From contig NC_013131.1 in NCBI RefSeq assembly GCF_000024025.1, positions 8,040,229 through 8,104,228 of the forward strand: a stretch of 64,000 nt of DNA. Direction: 5' to 3'. The DNA comes from Catenulispora acidiphila DSM 44928. GTDB taxonomy: Bacteria > Actinomycetota > Actinomycetes > Streptomycetales > Catenulisporaceae. Under the pieces are notes generated by a model. That model saw only the letters and a list, made by a program, of their open reading frames with translations, made no database searches and was not told where the DNA came from. This document shows, one piece after another, positions 8,396 to 16,400 of the stretch. The position numbers and the translations under genes are program-made. Position 1 is the first letter of the stretch; each line of letters starts with the position of its first letter.

Positions 8396-10272
8396 TCGTC
8401 CGCCGGCCCGATTTCGGCGGCGTCGGCGGCGGTTGGCGTGTTCTCGGCTTGCTCATGCCGGACAATCGCTCGGCGCAGCGCGGCCAGGCCATAGCGCTTC
8501 TCGACGTCGATGCCTTCGCCGTAGTGGTGCTCCTCCAACAGGGGCAGGATCTTGGTACGCCACACGCGCTCCAGCCCGCCGTCGCGGTAGACGCCTTTCT
8601 TCATCAGGTAGGAGGGTCCGATGCGGAAGTCCTTGTCCTCGATACGGCAGTTGAGCTCGTTCAACAGCATGGCGGGCTCGGGAGCCCTACCTTCGGCCGC
8701 GAGCCAGCGGTGCAGCAGTTCCTTGACCGGCGCGGCGTCAGGCGACAGCTCGACAAAGGAGAACCGGCGGCGCATCGCGGCGTCCACGAGGGCAATGGAG
8801 CGGTCGGCGGTGTTCATCGTGCCGATGATGAACAGGTTCTGCGGGAGAAAGAAAGCTTCGTTGGAGTACGTCAAGCGCACCGAACGCTTGCGGTACTCCA
8901 GCAGGAAGTACAGCTCGCCGAACACCTTCGCCAGATTCGCCCGGTTCAACTCGTCGATGATAAGGAAGTACGGGACGTGACGATTACCCTCGCGCGAGGC
9001 GCGCTCGGCGATGTCACGTAGTGGGCCGGCGGTAAGACGGAACGCCACGTCACCGGATTTCTCATCTTCACGCGGGCGGAAGCCCTCGAAGAAGTCCTCA
9101 TAGGCATAGGAGGGGTGGAACTGGACCAGTTCCACGTTCTCCGGACCGCCGGCCAGCTTCTCAGCGATCTCCTGTGCGAGGAAGGTCTTGCCGGTTCCGG
9201 GCGGGCCGTAAAAGACGATCTGCTTCTCATCTTCGAGGAGTTGCCGGACCTCGGCGAGCCAGGGCAGATCGACGTGCAGACGGTCGGCGTAGTCGCTGTC
9301 GAAATGTGGAAGCTCCAGCTCGCGCAACGGCGAGACAACGGCCTTGGGGACTTCTTCGGCCAGCGCGGGGCCCGGAACGTCGGCCCCGGCTTCAGCACCC
9401 CCGGACAGCGCGTCGATGATGTCGATGGCGCTCGTGAGGTCGACGACGTCGTGCTGATCGGAAAGGCGTGCTTGGACTTCGTCGGGGAGATCGTCGTAGT
9501 CGAAGGAAAGCTCGGCCCAGTCGGCCGCACGCCGCAGGTTCGAGCGGCCGTCCTCGGACTCGACCTGAACCGCCTCGCCGGTGATCTTCCCGGTCCACAC
9601 CTGGCCGCCTGAGATGGTGACGACCGTATGGCCGGGCTTCATTCTCGCAAGGAACGCGTGGATGCCGTCGGCGAGGTCAAGCTTTTGGTTGTAGGTGGCC
9701 GACGCGTCGTAGCCTTCCTCGACGAACGTACGGATGGTCTCCTTCGACGGGAACCCACCTGCCACCACGCCTTGCGGGAGCCGTGATGCGGACAAGGTGA
9801 CGAGACCATCCGACAGCCACAGGCGGTCCACCAGGTTCTGGCCGTTGACATTCGATCCCCGTACGAGCCAGGCGGAGCGCTTCGATCCCTGCCAGGAGAC
9901 GTCCATGAAGTCGCCAAGCCGCTTGCCGTCCTCGGTTCGCCATTCGATCCAGCCGTTCGATGACCTGCCTTTAAGGAACTCGACCGCCTCCGACGGCGAC
10001 ACACATTCGATAGCTCGCGTGGTCTCCAAATAGCCGGGCCACTGCGTGGACTCGACGAGGCCGCCGTCCGCGATCGCTTCGTTGCGGTGACGGTAAGCGA
10101 TAACTGCGTACTTCCCAGACTTGACGCTGTCGACGACGTCGCTACGGACCGGCGCCCCGGCGTCGATGACGAACTTCTTGCTGCCGTTCATACCGCGCTC
10201 ATCGAGCAACCGGCCGCTGGCGATCGGCCCGTTGTTCGGGAGGCGGAGGAAGAACCGCGGGTACTCGGTCAC
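8392..10272 (-). CDS. mcrB: McrB-like AAA+ GTPase with DUF4357-like and EVE-like N-terminal modules
   Basis: This is the motor/specificity subunit of an McrBC-type restriction system. Walker A GPPGTGKT is at about 356-363, followed by FHPSYAYEDFFEG, IDELNRANLAKVFGELY (Walker B) and the McrB hallmark MNTADRS, then RRRFSFVEL. The N-terminal half carries a DUF4357-like stretch (SPSEAV..GRSSNGWIEW, about 88-120). A second module (TVVTISGGQVWTGKITG..NLRRAADW, about 212-265) resembles the EVE/PUA-like readers found on modification-dependent restriction enzymes. I prefer the GTG at 10272 (626 aa). The frame also opens at a GTG at 10341 (649 aa), but that start lies inside a decayed methyltransferase gene and has no ribosome site. 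Confidence 0.88.
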   Translation of the reverse strand: MTEYPRFFLRLPNNGPIASGRLLDERGMNGSKKFVIDAGAPVRSDVVDSVKSGKYAVIAYRHRNEAIADGGLVESTQWPGYLETTRAIECVSPSEAVEFLKGRSSNGWIEWRTEDGKRLGDFMDVSWQGSKRSAWLVRGSNVNGQNLVDRLWLSDGLVTLSASRLPQGVVAGGFPSKETIRTFVEEGYDASATYNQKLDLADGIHAFLARMKPGHTVVTISGGQVWTGKITGEAVQVESEDGRSNLRRAADWAELSFDYDDLPDEVQARLSDQHDVVDLTSAIDIIDALSGGAEAGADVPGPALAEEVPKAVVSPLRELELPHFDSDYADRLHVDLPWLAEVRQLLEDEKQIVFYGPPGTGKTFLAQEIAEKLAGGPENVELVQFHPSYAYEDFFEGFRPREDEKSGDVAFRLTAGPLRDIAERASREGNRHVPYFLIIDELNRANLAKVFGELYFLLEYRKRSVRLTYSNEAFFLPQNLFIIGTMNTADRSIALVDAAMRRRFSFVELSPDAAPVKELLHRWLAAEGRAPEPAMLLNELNCRIEDKDFRIGPSYLMKKGVYRDGGLERVWRTKILPLLEEHHYGEGIDVEKRYGLAALRRAIVRHEQAENTPTAADAAEIGPADE

Positions 10273-10309
10273 TGTTCGGCTTTCTCGTGGCGGCTGTGTG
10301 AACTTCGGC

Positions 10310-10795
10310 TCAGCGGGGTGGCGCGGGCCCTTCGTCCTCACGTTTGACGATCGGGAAGGTCTCCATTATGTGGTCCACGTCGTCGCGTTCGATGCCGTAA
10401 AGCTAAAAGAAGACGGCATCGAGCTCGGCGCGGAGCTTGAAACGGCGCTCCGCGGCCCAGCGGAACGGAGAGCCCCAGTGTCTCCAACGTCGCGAGCAAG
10501 AGGCTTCATGTCACACTGTGGTGTATATCAGTTCGAGTACACGAGGAGCGAACCAGGAAAAATCGAATGGCGGTGTATCGAGAGCATTTGGCGGTAGTGC
10601 AGCGAGCTGCTCGACACAACCACAGCCAGATAAAGGCCGCCGAGTTTTTTGCCGCGCGATGTAGTCGAAGATGAACGAGGTTAGAGGAACGGTAGATGTC
10701 GCGGCCTGCGGCGAGACTAATCGGGTGGAGCTCCATCGGGACGTCTCAGAAAGCGATCGTGAACCGGTCGTCAGCGAGTTCCCGCAGCCGGGCAT
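10310..10795 (-). pseudogene. Remnant of an Eco57I/PglX-type DNA methyltransferase C-terminus
   Basis: Minus-strand reading gives, in one frame, SFIFDYIARQK (about 10682-10650), VEQLAALPPN, SWFAPRVLELIYTTV then TGA (10511-10513). It continues as PFRWAAERRFKLRAELDAVFF then TAG (10403-10405), and [20 protein letters not shown] before TGA at 10310-10312. These blocks, in this order, are the conserved C-terminal signature of large COG1002 methyltransferases (PglX of BREX, Eco57I-like IIG enzymes). The normal continuation after KREDE is absent and two stops interrupt the frame, so the gene is dead. This stretch is less GC-rich than its surroundings, and 10796-10909 shows no gene. It indicates a former restriction/BREX-like locus overlapped by mcrB. 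Confidence 0.75.
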
Positions 10796-10909
10796 GGTCT
10801 GCCAGCCGGTTCGGCGGTGGTCCGCGGGCAGCGCGTCGGCTGGCGCTTCTGGAACGCGGCGGGCTCGTGGTCGCGACCGTTCTTCTGATCCTGCGCCTAC
10901 CGTCTGCCC

Positions 10910-11587
10910 CTAGCGTCTACGCGGCACGAGTCCGGATTCGAAGGCGATGATGGCCAGGTGGACGCGGTCCCGGGCTTCGAGCTTGGCGAACAGGCGCGCT
11001 ACGTGGGTCTTCGCGGTTGCTGCGCTGATGATTAGGCGTTCGGCTATCTCGGCGTTCGATAGTCCCTGGCCGACCAGTGCCAGGACTTCGCGCTCTCGGT
11101 CGGTGATTTGCGCGATCTGGTGCGGGTGCTCGAGGGGTTCGGGGTGTGGTTTGGGGGTGGTGGGGGTTGCGGTGAAGTCCGCGATCAGGCGGCGGGTCAC
11201 GCTGGGGGCGATCAGTGCGTCGCCGGCTGCGACTACGCGGATTGCGTCGAGGATTGCGTCCAGGGCCATGCTCTTGAGGAGGAAGCCGCTGGCTCCGGCG
11301 CGGAGGGCGCCGTAGACGTATTCGTCGTCGTCGAAGGTTGTCAGGACCAGGATCTTGGGTGGGTCGGGCTCGGCGGTTGCCTGGCGGGTGGCCTCGATGC
11401 CGTCCATGCCTGGCATTCGGATGTCCATCACTACGACGTCCGGGTGTAGTTCGCGGACCAGGCGTACTGCCTCGCGGCCGTTGGCGGCCTGGGCTACCAC
11501 CTCGAGGTCGTCGGTGTCGCCGATCAGGATGCCGAGTCCGACGAGCATCAGGGGTTGGTCGTCGACGAGGAGTACTCGCACGGTCAT
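10910..11587 (-). CDS. NarL/FixJ-family response regulator
   Basis: A 225-residue two-component response regulator. The receiver domain (1-120) has acidic DD at 9-10, phospho-acceptor D55 in VVVMDIRMPG and the conserved T/K positions (LTTFDDDE, LLKSM). The C-terminal LuxR HTH (about 158-215) reads LTDREREVLALVGQGLSNAEIA. Its ATG overlaps the stop of the upstream histidine kinase gene, so both are made together. It presumably controls the divergent ABC exporter set, as is common for this gene order in actinomycetes (inference). Confidence 0.93.
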   Translation of the reverse strand: MTVRVLLVDDQPLMLVGLGILIGDTDDLEVVAQAANGREAVRLVRELHPDVVVMDIRMPGMDGIEATRQATAEPDPPKILVLTTFDDDEYVYGALRAGASGFLLKSMALDAILDAIRVVAAGDALIAPSVTRRLIADFTATPTTPKPHPEPLEHPHQIAQITDREREVLALVGQGLSNAEIAERLIISAATAKTHVARLFAKLEARDRVHLAIIAFESGLVPRRR

Positions 11588-12783
11588 GCTGGGAGCCTGG
11601 CTGTCACTCGGAATCCGCCCTCGGGGCGGCGGTCGGCGCTGAACTGGCCGGAGAGCAGGGTCACCCGTTCGCGCATGCCGAGGAGGCCGAAGCCGTTGCC
11701 GCCGGCGCCCAGGGCGAACTTCGGGCGGGCCGGTCCGGACAGACCGTCGTCTCCGTCGTCCACGACCTCGATCCGCACGCCTGTCGGCTCGTAGCCGACC
11801 GCGACTTGGCAGGTTCGCGCGCCGGAATGCCGCACCACGTTCGTCACCGACTCCTGGATGATGCGGAAGGCCGACAGCTCGATCTCCGGTGGCAGTGGAC
11901 GTTGCTCGCCTTGCCAGGTCACATGGACTCGCACCCCGGCGCCGGCTGTGCGTTCGGCGAGCTGCGGGACGTCGGCCAGGCTGCCGGCCGGCGCCAGCGG
12001 AGCGGCCTGCGGCATGGCGTCGTCCGGCTCGGCGCGGCGGAGTGCCCCGAGCATGCGCTGCAACTCCAGCAGCGTCTCCCGGCTGGTGGTCTCGATGCCG
12101 GTCAGGGCCTGCCGCGTCTGCTCGGGCTTGGTGTCCACGACCCGTGCCGCCGCTCCCGACAGCACCGTGATGATGCCGATACTGTGCGCGACGCTGTCGT
12201 GCAGTTCGCGGGCGATCCTGAGCCGCTCGGACATGACGACGCGCGCCGCGGTCTGCTCGTGCAGGGCTTCGAGATATTCGCGGCGTTTGCGGTACACCCC
12301 GCCGAAGACCCACGCGAGGGCGAACCACATCGCGAGCCACCCGGTCCACTGGGCCTGGTCGCCGATGTTCTGCCCGCGGATGTGGATGTCGTTGACGAAC
12401 GCCGCCGCGACGCCCGCGACGGAGCCGACGGCGGCAGCCTTCGGCCGCTGGGCGGCGAGGTACCCGCCCACGCCGACGAGCAGGACGAACATGATCAAGG
12501 GCCGCGCGCCGAACGCGTCGCCGAGGATCGATTCGCCCAGGATCACCGCGAAGACAGTCGCCGGCAGACGGCGCACCAGCAGGACCGGGAGGGCGAGTAC
12601 GACGCACAGAGCCATCATCTGGACCGGCTCGAGGTCGGGGAATCGGAGCAGGCCGTACTTGGGGGACGGCATCGTCAAGGGGAGCATCAGCGCGTAGAGG
12701 CAGGCGGCGGACAGCGCCACTGCCTGCGACATCAGCCAGGTCACGCGCTTCGATGTCGACAGGCGCTGGAGAAGCTCTTCCAT
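11584..12783 (-). CDS. Sensor histidine kinase (HisKA_3 family)
   Basis: A 399-residue membrane kinase. Four to five hydrophobic segments span about residues 18-160. They are followed by the HisKA_3 box ERLRIARELHDSVAHSIG with phospho-acceptor H195, and a HATPase domain with the N box (SVTNVVRHSGA) and G boxes (VDDGDDG, GNGFGLLGMRERV). The start is placed at the ATG at 12783, since upstream codons have an anomalous Ser/Arg/Pro-rich composition and overlap the divergent ABC gene. It is cognate to the overlapping response regulator. The ligand is unknown; the adjacent exporter suggests envelope or antibiotic stress. Confidence 0.9.
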   Translation of the reverse strand: MEELLQRLSTSKRVTWLMSQAVALSAACLYALMLPLTMPSPKYGLLRFPDLEPVQMMALCVVLALPVLLVRRLPATVFAVILGESILGDAFGARPLIMFVLLVGVGGYLAAQRPKAAAVGSVAGVAAAFVNDIHIRGQNIGDQAQWTGWLAMWFALAWVFGGVYRKRREYLEALHEQTAARVVMSERLRIARELHDSVAHSIGIITVLSGAAARVVDTKPEQTRQALTGIETTSRETLLELQRMLGALRRAEPDDAMPQAAPLAPAGSLADVPQLAERTAGAGVRVHVTWQGEQRPLPPEIELSAFRIIQESVTNVVRHSGARTCQVAVGYEPTGVRIEVVDDGDDGLSGPARPKFALGAGGNGFGLLGMRERVTLLSGQFSADRRPEGGFRVTARLPA

Positions 12784-12925
12784 AGGGAGATCGTATTCAG
12801 TGGCATCGGCTCCGCGCGTCGCCCCGGGGATGTACGCCGGATACGCCCCCGGGGCGACGGCCTGGGAAGAGGTGACATCCGCCGGCCGACGCGGTGGATC
12901 GCCGCCCGTTCCTAGGTTCACTGTC

Positions 12926-13672
12926 ATGACGAATGCACCGATGATCGATCTTCGCGGCACGACGAAGAAATACGACGACGGCCCGCCCGCACTGGCCGGC
13001 GTCACCTTGTCCGTGGCGGCTGGTGAGTGCGTGGCGATCCTCGGCCATTCCGGCAGCGGCAAATCCACGCTGCTGAACCTGATCGCGGGCCTGGACAAGC
13101 CCTCCAGCGGCACCGTGACCGTCGACGGCACCCGCGTGGACCAGCTGGGCGAGGCCGGTTCGGCGAAGTACCGCCGGGCCTCGATCGGGATGATCTTCCA
13201 GTTCTTCAACCTGCTGGACGACCTGACCGTGCTGGACAACGTGCTCATCCCGGCGCAACTGGCCGGGATGAGCAAGGGCGAGGCGAGGCGGCGGGCCGTC
13301 GAACTGCTCGGCACGCTGGGCATCGACCGGCACGCCAAGGCCTACCCGCAGCGGCTCTCCGGCGGCGAGCGCCAGCGCGTCGCAGTAGCCAGAGCCCTGA
13401 TGAACTCCCCCGCGCTGCTGCTCGCCGACGAGCCCACCGGCGCGCTGGACTCGAGCTCGGCCGAGGACGTGCGCCGACTGCTGCTGGATCTGAACGCCGA
13501 CGGCCAGACCATCTTGCTGGTCACCCACGACGTGCAGCTGGCCGCCACCACCGCGCACCGCATCATCGAGTTGGTGGACGGCGCGGTCGCGCGGGACGTC
13601 GTCACCAGTGGCCGCGATGCCGCCGTGGCCGTCCGCACAACGCTGACCCGTCCGGCGGGAGAGGTCCGATGA
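12926..13672 (+). CDS. ABC transporter ATP-binding protein (MacB/LolD type)
   Basis: A 248-residue ATPase. Walker A GHSGSGKST is at 40-48, with Q-loop FQFFNLLDDLTVLDN, signature LSGGERQRVAVARAL, Walker B LLADEPTGALD and H-loop VTHD. These mark the FtsE/LolD/MacB branch that pairs with FtsX-like permeases, matching the permease downstream. The ATG at 12926 has no evident Shine-Dalgarno site but a TAGGTT-like -10 box about 13 bases upstream, so a leaderless transcript is possible. Upstream codons in the same frame are shared with the divergent kinase promoter and are unlikely to be coding. Confidence 0.93.
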   Translation: MTNAPMIDLRGTTKKYDDGPPALAGVTLSVAAGECVAILGHSGSGKSTLLNLIAGLDKPSSGTVTVDGTRVDQLGEAGSAKYRRASIGMIFQFFNLLDDLTVLDNVLIPAQLAGMSKGEARRRAVELLGTLGIDRHAKAYPQRLSGGERQRVAVARALMNSPALLLADEPTGALDSSSAEDVRRLLLDLNADGQTILLVTHDVQLAATTAHRIIELVDGAVARDVVTSGRDAAVAVRTTLTRPAGEVR

Positions 13673-13764
13673 CACTGACGCTGCGCAAGCCGCCGCTGCC
13701 CCGGCGCGTCTTCGAGGCCGGATTCCATGCCATGGCCCGGCTGCTTCTGGCGGTGAGCCGGTGA
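13669..13764 (+). CDS. 31-aa ORF between ABC ATPase and FtsX permease, overlapping both
   Basis: The ATG at 13669 overlaps the ATPase stop (ATGA) and its own TGA (13762-13764) overlaps the permease GTG (GTGA). The 31-residue product begins MTLTLRKPPLPRRV and ends AMARLLLAVSR: basic with an amphipathic helix. The double overlap suggests it is translated as a coupling peptide, a small membrane-associated subunit, or a remnant of the permease N-terminus. I do not recognise a family. Confidence 0.45.
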   Translation: MTLTLRKPPLPRRVFEAGFHAMARLLLAVSR

Positions 13765-16178
13765 GCGCCCTGGGCAAGGTCGTACACTCCGGCGTGGGCC
13801 GGCGCCGCGTCCAGTCCCTCGTCATGGCGTTGACGACGTGCACCGCGGTGATGTCATCAGTACTCTCCCTCGGCCTGCTGATCGCCGTGCAAGCCCCGTT
13901 CGAGCACGCTTTCGCCACCCGGAACGGAGCGCACCTGGCGGTCCAGTTCGACGGTTCGAAGGTCACGGCCGCGCAGACCGCCGCCACCGCGCACGCCGCC
14001 GGCGTCACCGAGGCGGCCGGCCCGTACCCGATCGCCGCCGCGCTGGACACGACCATCGGCACGGACTGCCCCAAGAGCAGTTGGGCCGGTCACGACAACC
14101 ATCCGATCACCGTCACCACCCGGCCCGACCTGGGTAGCACCTCCGGGATGGACCAGCTGGTGCTGGTTCAGGGGCGCTGGCCGACCAGTCCGGGCGAGAT
14201 CGCCCTCCCGGCGACCAACTATGCCGACGCCTGCTTCGGCTCGTCGGTGGTGTTCTCCTCCCTGCCGGGCAAGCCGTCGTTCAAGGTCGTCGGCTTCGGC
14301 GACTCGGTGACCAACAGCGCGACCGGCTTCGCCACCGCTGCCGGCTTCGCGCGGCTCACCGCCGCCGGTGCCACGTCCGACGAGCAGATGCTCTACCGGT
14401 TCGCCAAGGCCGGGACCGATGCCGACCTCGCCGCCGACAAGCAGGCGGTATCGGCCGCCGTTCCGGCCGGCGCGGTCGAGGACGGGCAGTCGTATCTGAC
14501 CGCGGAACAGCAGGCGACCGGCAACGCCAAGGCCTTCGTGCCGTTCCTGGTCGCCTTCGGGATCCTCGGGCTGGTCCTGTCAGTGCTGATCATCGCGATC
14601 GTGGTCAGCGGCGCGGTGGCCTCGGGAATCCGGCGCATCGGGATTCTGAAGTCGCTGGGCTTCACCCCTTCGCAGGTGGCCCGCGCCTATACCGCGCAGG
14701 CGATGATCCCGGCGGCACTCGGTGTGGTCCTCGGCACGACGTTCGGCGATCTCCTGGCTGTACCGATCCTGGGCCAGGCCGGCAAGCAGCTCGGCACGGC
14801 CAGCGCCACGATCCCGGGGTGGGTCAGCGCCGTGGTGTCGCTGGGCGCCTTGCTGATCGTCGGCGTCACGGCTTCGATCCCGGCGTTGCGGGCCGGCCGG
14901 ATGTCGGCGGTGCGGGCGCTGGTGGTCGGCCGCGCGCCGAAGGCCGACCACCAGCGCGGCCAGAGGGCGCAGGCTCTGGCCTCGCGGCTGCCGCTGCCCC
15001 GGGCCGTGTCGCTGGGGCTGGCCCAGCCCTTCGCCCGGCCGGCCCGGACCGTCCTGGTCGGCGCGGCGGTGCTGCTCGGCACGGTCAGCGTCACCTTCGC
15101 GGTGGGGTTGGGGACCGCGTTCAGTACGTATCAGGACACCACGATGAGCTCGGGCTTCAACGCCGCGTCGATGATCGTGATACCCACGGCCGACGTCGGC
15201 GTGCCGTGGGGTCAGTACGGACCCAACGACCCGCGCCACGCGTACTTGGACGCCGAAAAGGTGGCCGCCGCGCTCGCCAAGGTCCCGGGCACGAAGGCCG
15301 CGTTCGGCTGGGGCGACAGCGGCGCGAGCATGGTCGGCGCGCCGATCGGCGGCGAACCGCCCGCCGTGTACACGGTCAGCGGCGACTTCTCCTGGACGAA
15401 CATGCAGCTGCTGTCCGGCCGCTGGTACGCCGCGCCCGGCGAGGTCGTGGTCGGCGACAAGCTGGCCTCGGCGGTGGGGATCCACGTCGGGGACGACGTC
15501 ACCGTGGTGCAGCAGAACAAACACCTGTCCCTCAAGGTCGTGGGCATCAACTTCGACACCCATGGAACCGACTATTCGGCCATGACGGACGCGGCCACCT
15601 TCACCGCCGCGGGACTGACCCCGCACATCGACCAGTTCAACGTCGAGCTGGCCAGAGGCGTCGACGGAACGGCCTGGTCCACCTCGGCCGCCGCCGCGCT
15701 GACCCCGCTGAACGCCTCGGTCCAGTCGAACTCGGACAGCGGCAAGAACCTTCTGGTGCTCATCATGGACGCCCTGGTCGCGATGTTCACGCTGATGTTG
15801 ACGGCGGTCGCCGCGCTCGGAGTGCTGAGCATGGTGGCGCAGGACACCCGGGAGCGGGTCCACGACATGGGGATCTTCAAGGCCCTCGGCATGACGCCCA
15901 AACAGACCATTGCGATGGTCCTGACCTCGGTGGCCTTCACCGGCCTGATCGCCGGACTCATCGGGGTACCGCTCGGGGTCGCGGTGGAGAAGGCGACGCA
16001 GTCCCCGATGGGGCACGCGATCGGCCGGCACCTGCCACCGAACGTGACCCACGTCTACACCGCCGGGCTGCTCCTTCCGCTACTGGCCGCCGGAGTCGTG
16101 ATCGCCCTGCTCGGGGCACTGCTGCCGGCCGGCTGGGCGGCCCGGTCCCGGACCGCCACCGCGCTGCGGACTGAGTAG
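13761..16178 (+). CDS. FtsX-like ABC transporter permease, 805 aa
   Basis: A large MacB/FtsX-type permease that couples the adjacent ATPase to export or to extracytoplasmic remodelling. It has one N-terminal membrane helix (about 20-45) and an extracytoplasmic domain (about 50-250). A first FtsX block of three helices follows (about 260-385: FLVAFGILGLVLSVLIIAIV, LKSLGFTPSQVARAYTAQ). After another helix and a second outer domain (about 430-660), a second FtsX block closes the protein (about 665-800, KALGMTPKQTIAMVL). The duplicated architecture and length are typical of actinobacterial two-block permeases. It is the last gene of the coupled set controlled by the divergent two-component system. 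Confidence 0.9.
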   Translation: MSALGKVVHSGVGRRRVQSLVMALTTCTAVMSSVLSLGLLIAVQAPFEHAFATRNGAHLAVQFDGSKVTAAQTAATAHAAGVTEAAGPYPIAAALDTTIGTDCPKSSWAGHDNHPITVTTRPDLGSTSGMDQLVLVQGRWPTSPGEIALPATNYADACFGSSVVFSSLPGKPSFKVVGFGDSVTNSATGFATAAGFARLTAAGATSDEQMLYRFAKAGTDADLAADKQAVSAAVPAGAVEDGQSYLTAEQQATGNAKAFVPFLVAFGILGLVLSVLIIAIVVSGAVASGIRRIGILKSLGFTPSQVARAYTAQAMIPAALGVVLGTTFGDLLAVPILGQAGKQLGTASATIPGWVSAVVSLGALLIVGVTASIPALRAGRMSAVRALVVGRAPKADHQRGQRAQALASRLPLPRAVSLGLAQPFARPARTVLVGAAVLLGTVSVTFAVGLGTAFSTYQDTTMSSGFNAASMIVIPTADVGVPWGQYGPNDPRHAYLDAEKVAAALAKVPGTKAAFGWGDSGASMVGAPIGGEPPAVYTVSGDFSWTNMQLLSGRWYAAPGEVVVGDKLASAVGIHVGDDVTVVQQNKHLSLKVVGINFDTHGTDYSAMTDAATFTAAGLTPHIDQFNVELARGVDGTAWSTSAAAALTPLNASVQSNSDSGKNLLVLIMDALVAMFTLMLTAVAALGVLSMVAQDTRERVHDMGIFKALGMTPKQTIAMVLTSVAFTGLIAGLIGVPLGVAVEKATQSPMGHAIGRHLPPNVTHVYTAGLLLPLLAAGVVIALLGALLPAGWAARSRTATALRTE

Positions 16179-16223
16179 GACTGAGTAGAGCCGAGCAGGG
16201 CCACCAGTCGCCGGTCGCCGCAG

Positions 16224-16343
16224 CAGGGCAGCGTCACGGTGGAGTCGGCCGTCGGCGTCGGCACCACGGTCAGCGTGCGGCTCGACGTCCGCGTGGACCC
16301 CTTGTGCTCAACGCGACACAGCGGGGCTGTTCAGGGTGATTGA
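16224..16343 (+). pseudogene. Possible remnant of a histidine-kinase ATPase domain
   Basis: In the gap after the permease, one frame reads QGSVTVESAVGVGTTVSVRL, which looks like the last strand pair and G2 box (GxGTT) of a HATPase_c domain, then runs to TGA at 16341-16343. No kinase body precedes it. It is probably a fragment from a lost two-component gene, or chance similarity. Confidence 0.25.
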
Positions 16344-16350
16344 CCCGCAC

Positions 16351-16376
16351 AACTATCATTAGTAAAGAAAGTATGC
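16351..16376 (+). promoter_or_regulatory. Putative ROK operator/promoter upstream of the ROK gene
   Basis: AACTATCATTAGT followed by AAAGAAAGTATGC lies 25-50 bases before the ROK start. The AACTATC..AAGAAAGTA pattern is shared with 22779-22802 (reverse strand) and partly with 29421-29446. A TTGACC box at 16340-16345 could serve as -35. It probably mediates autoregulation by the ROK protein. Confidence 0.5.
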
Positions 16377-16400
16377 AGTCGTCGAGGTGCGAACGGGGCA

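Noticed and set aside
10087-10950. Several short plus-strand open frames between mcrB and the response regulator
   Set aside because: They are antisense to mcrB or to the decayed methyltransferase and show no features.
11338-12915. Long plus-strand open frame over the two-component genes
   Set aside because: Shadow of the histidine kinase and response regulator, which have intact motifs on the minus strand.
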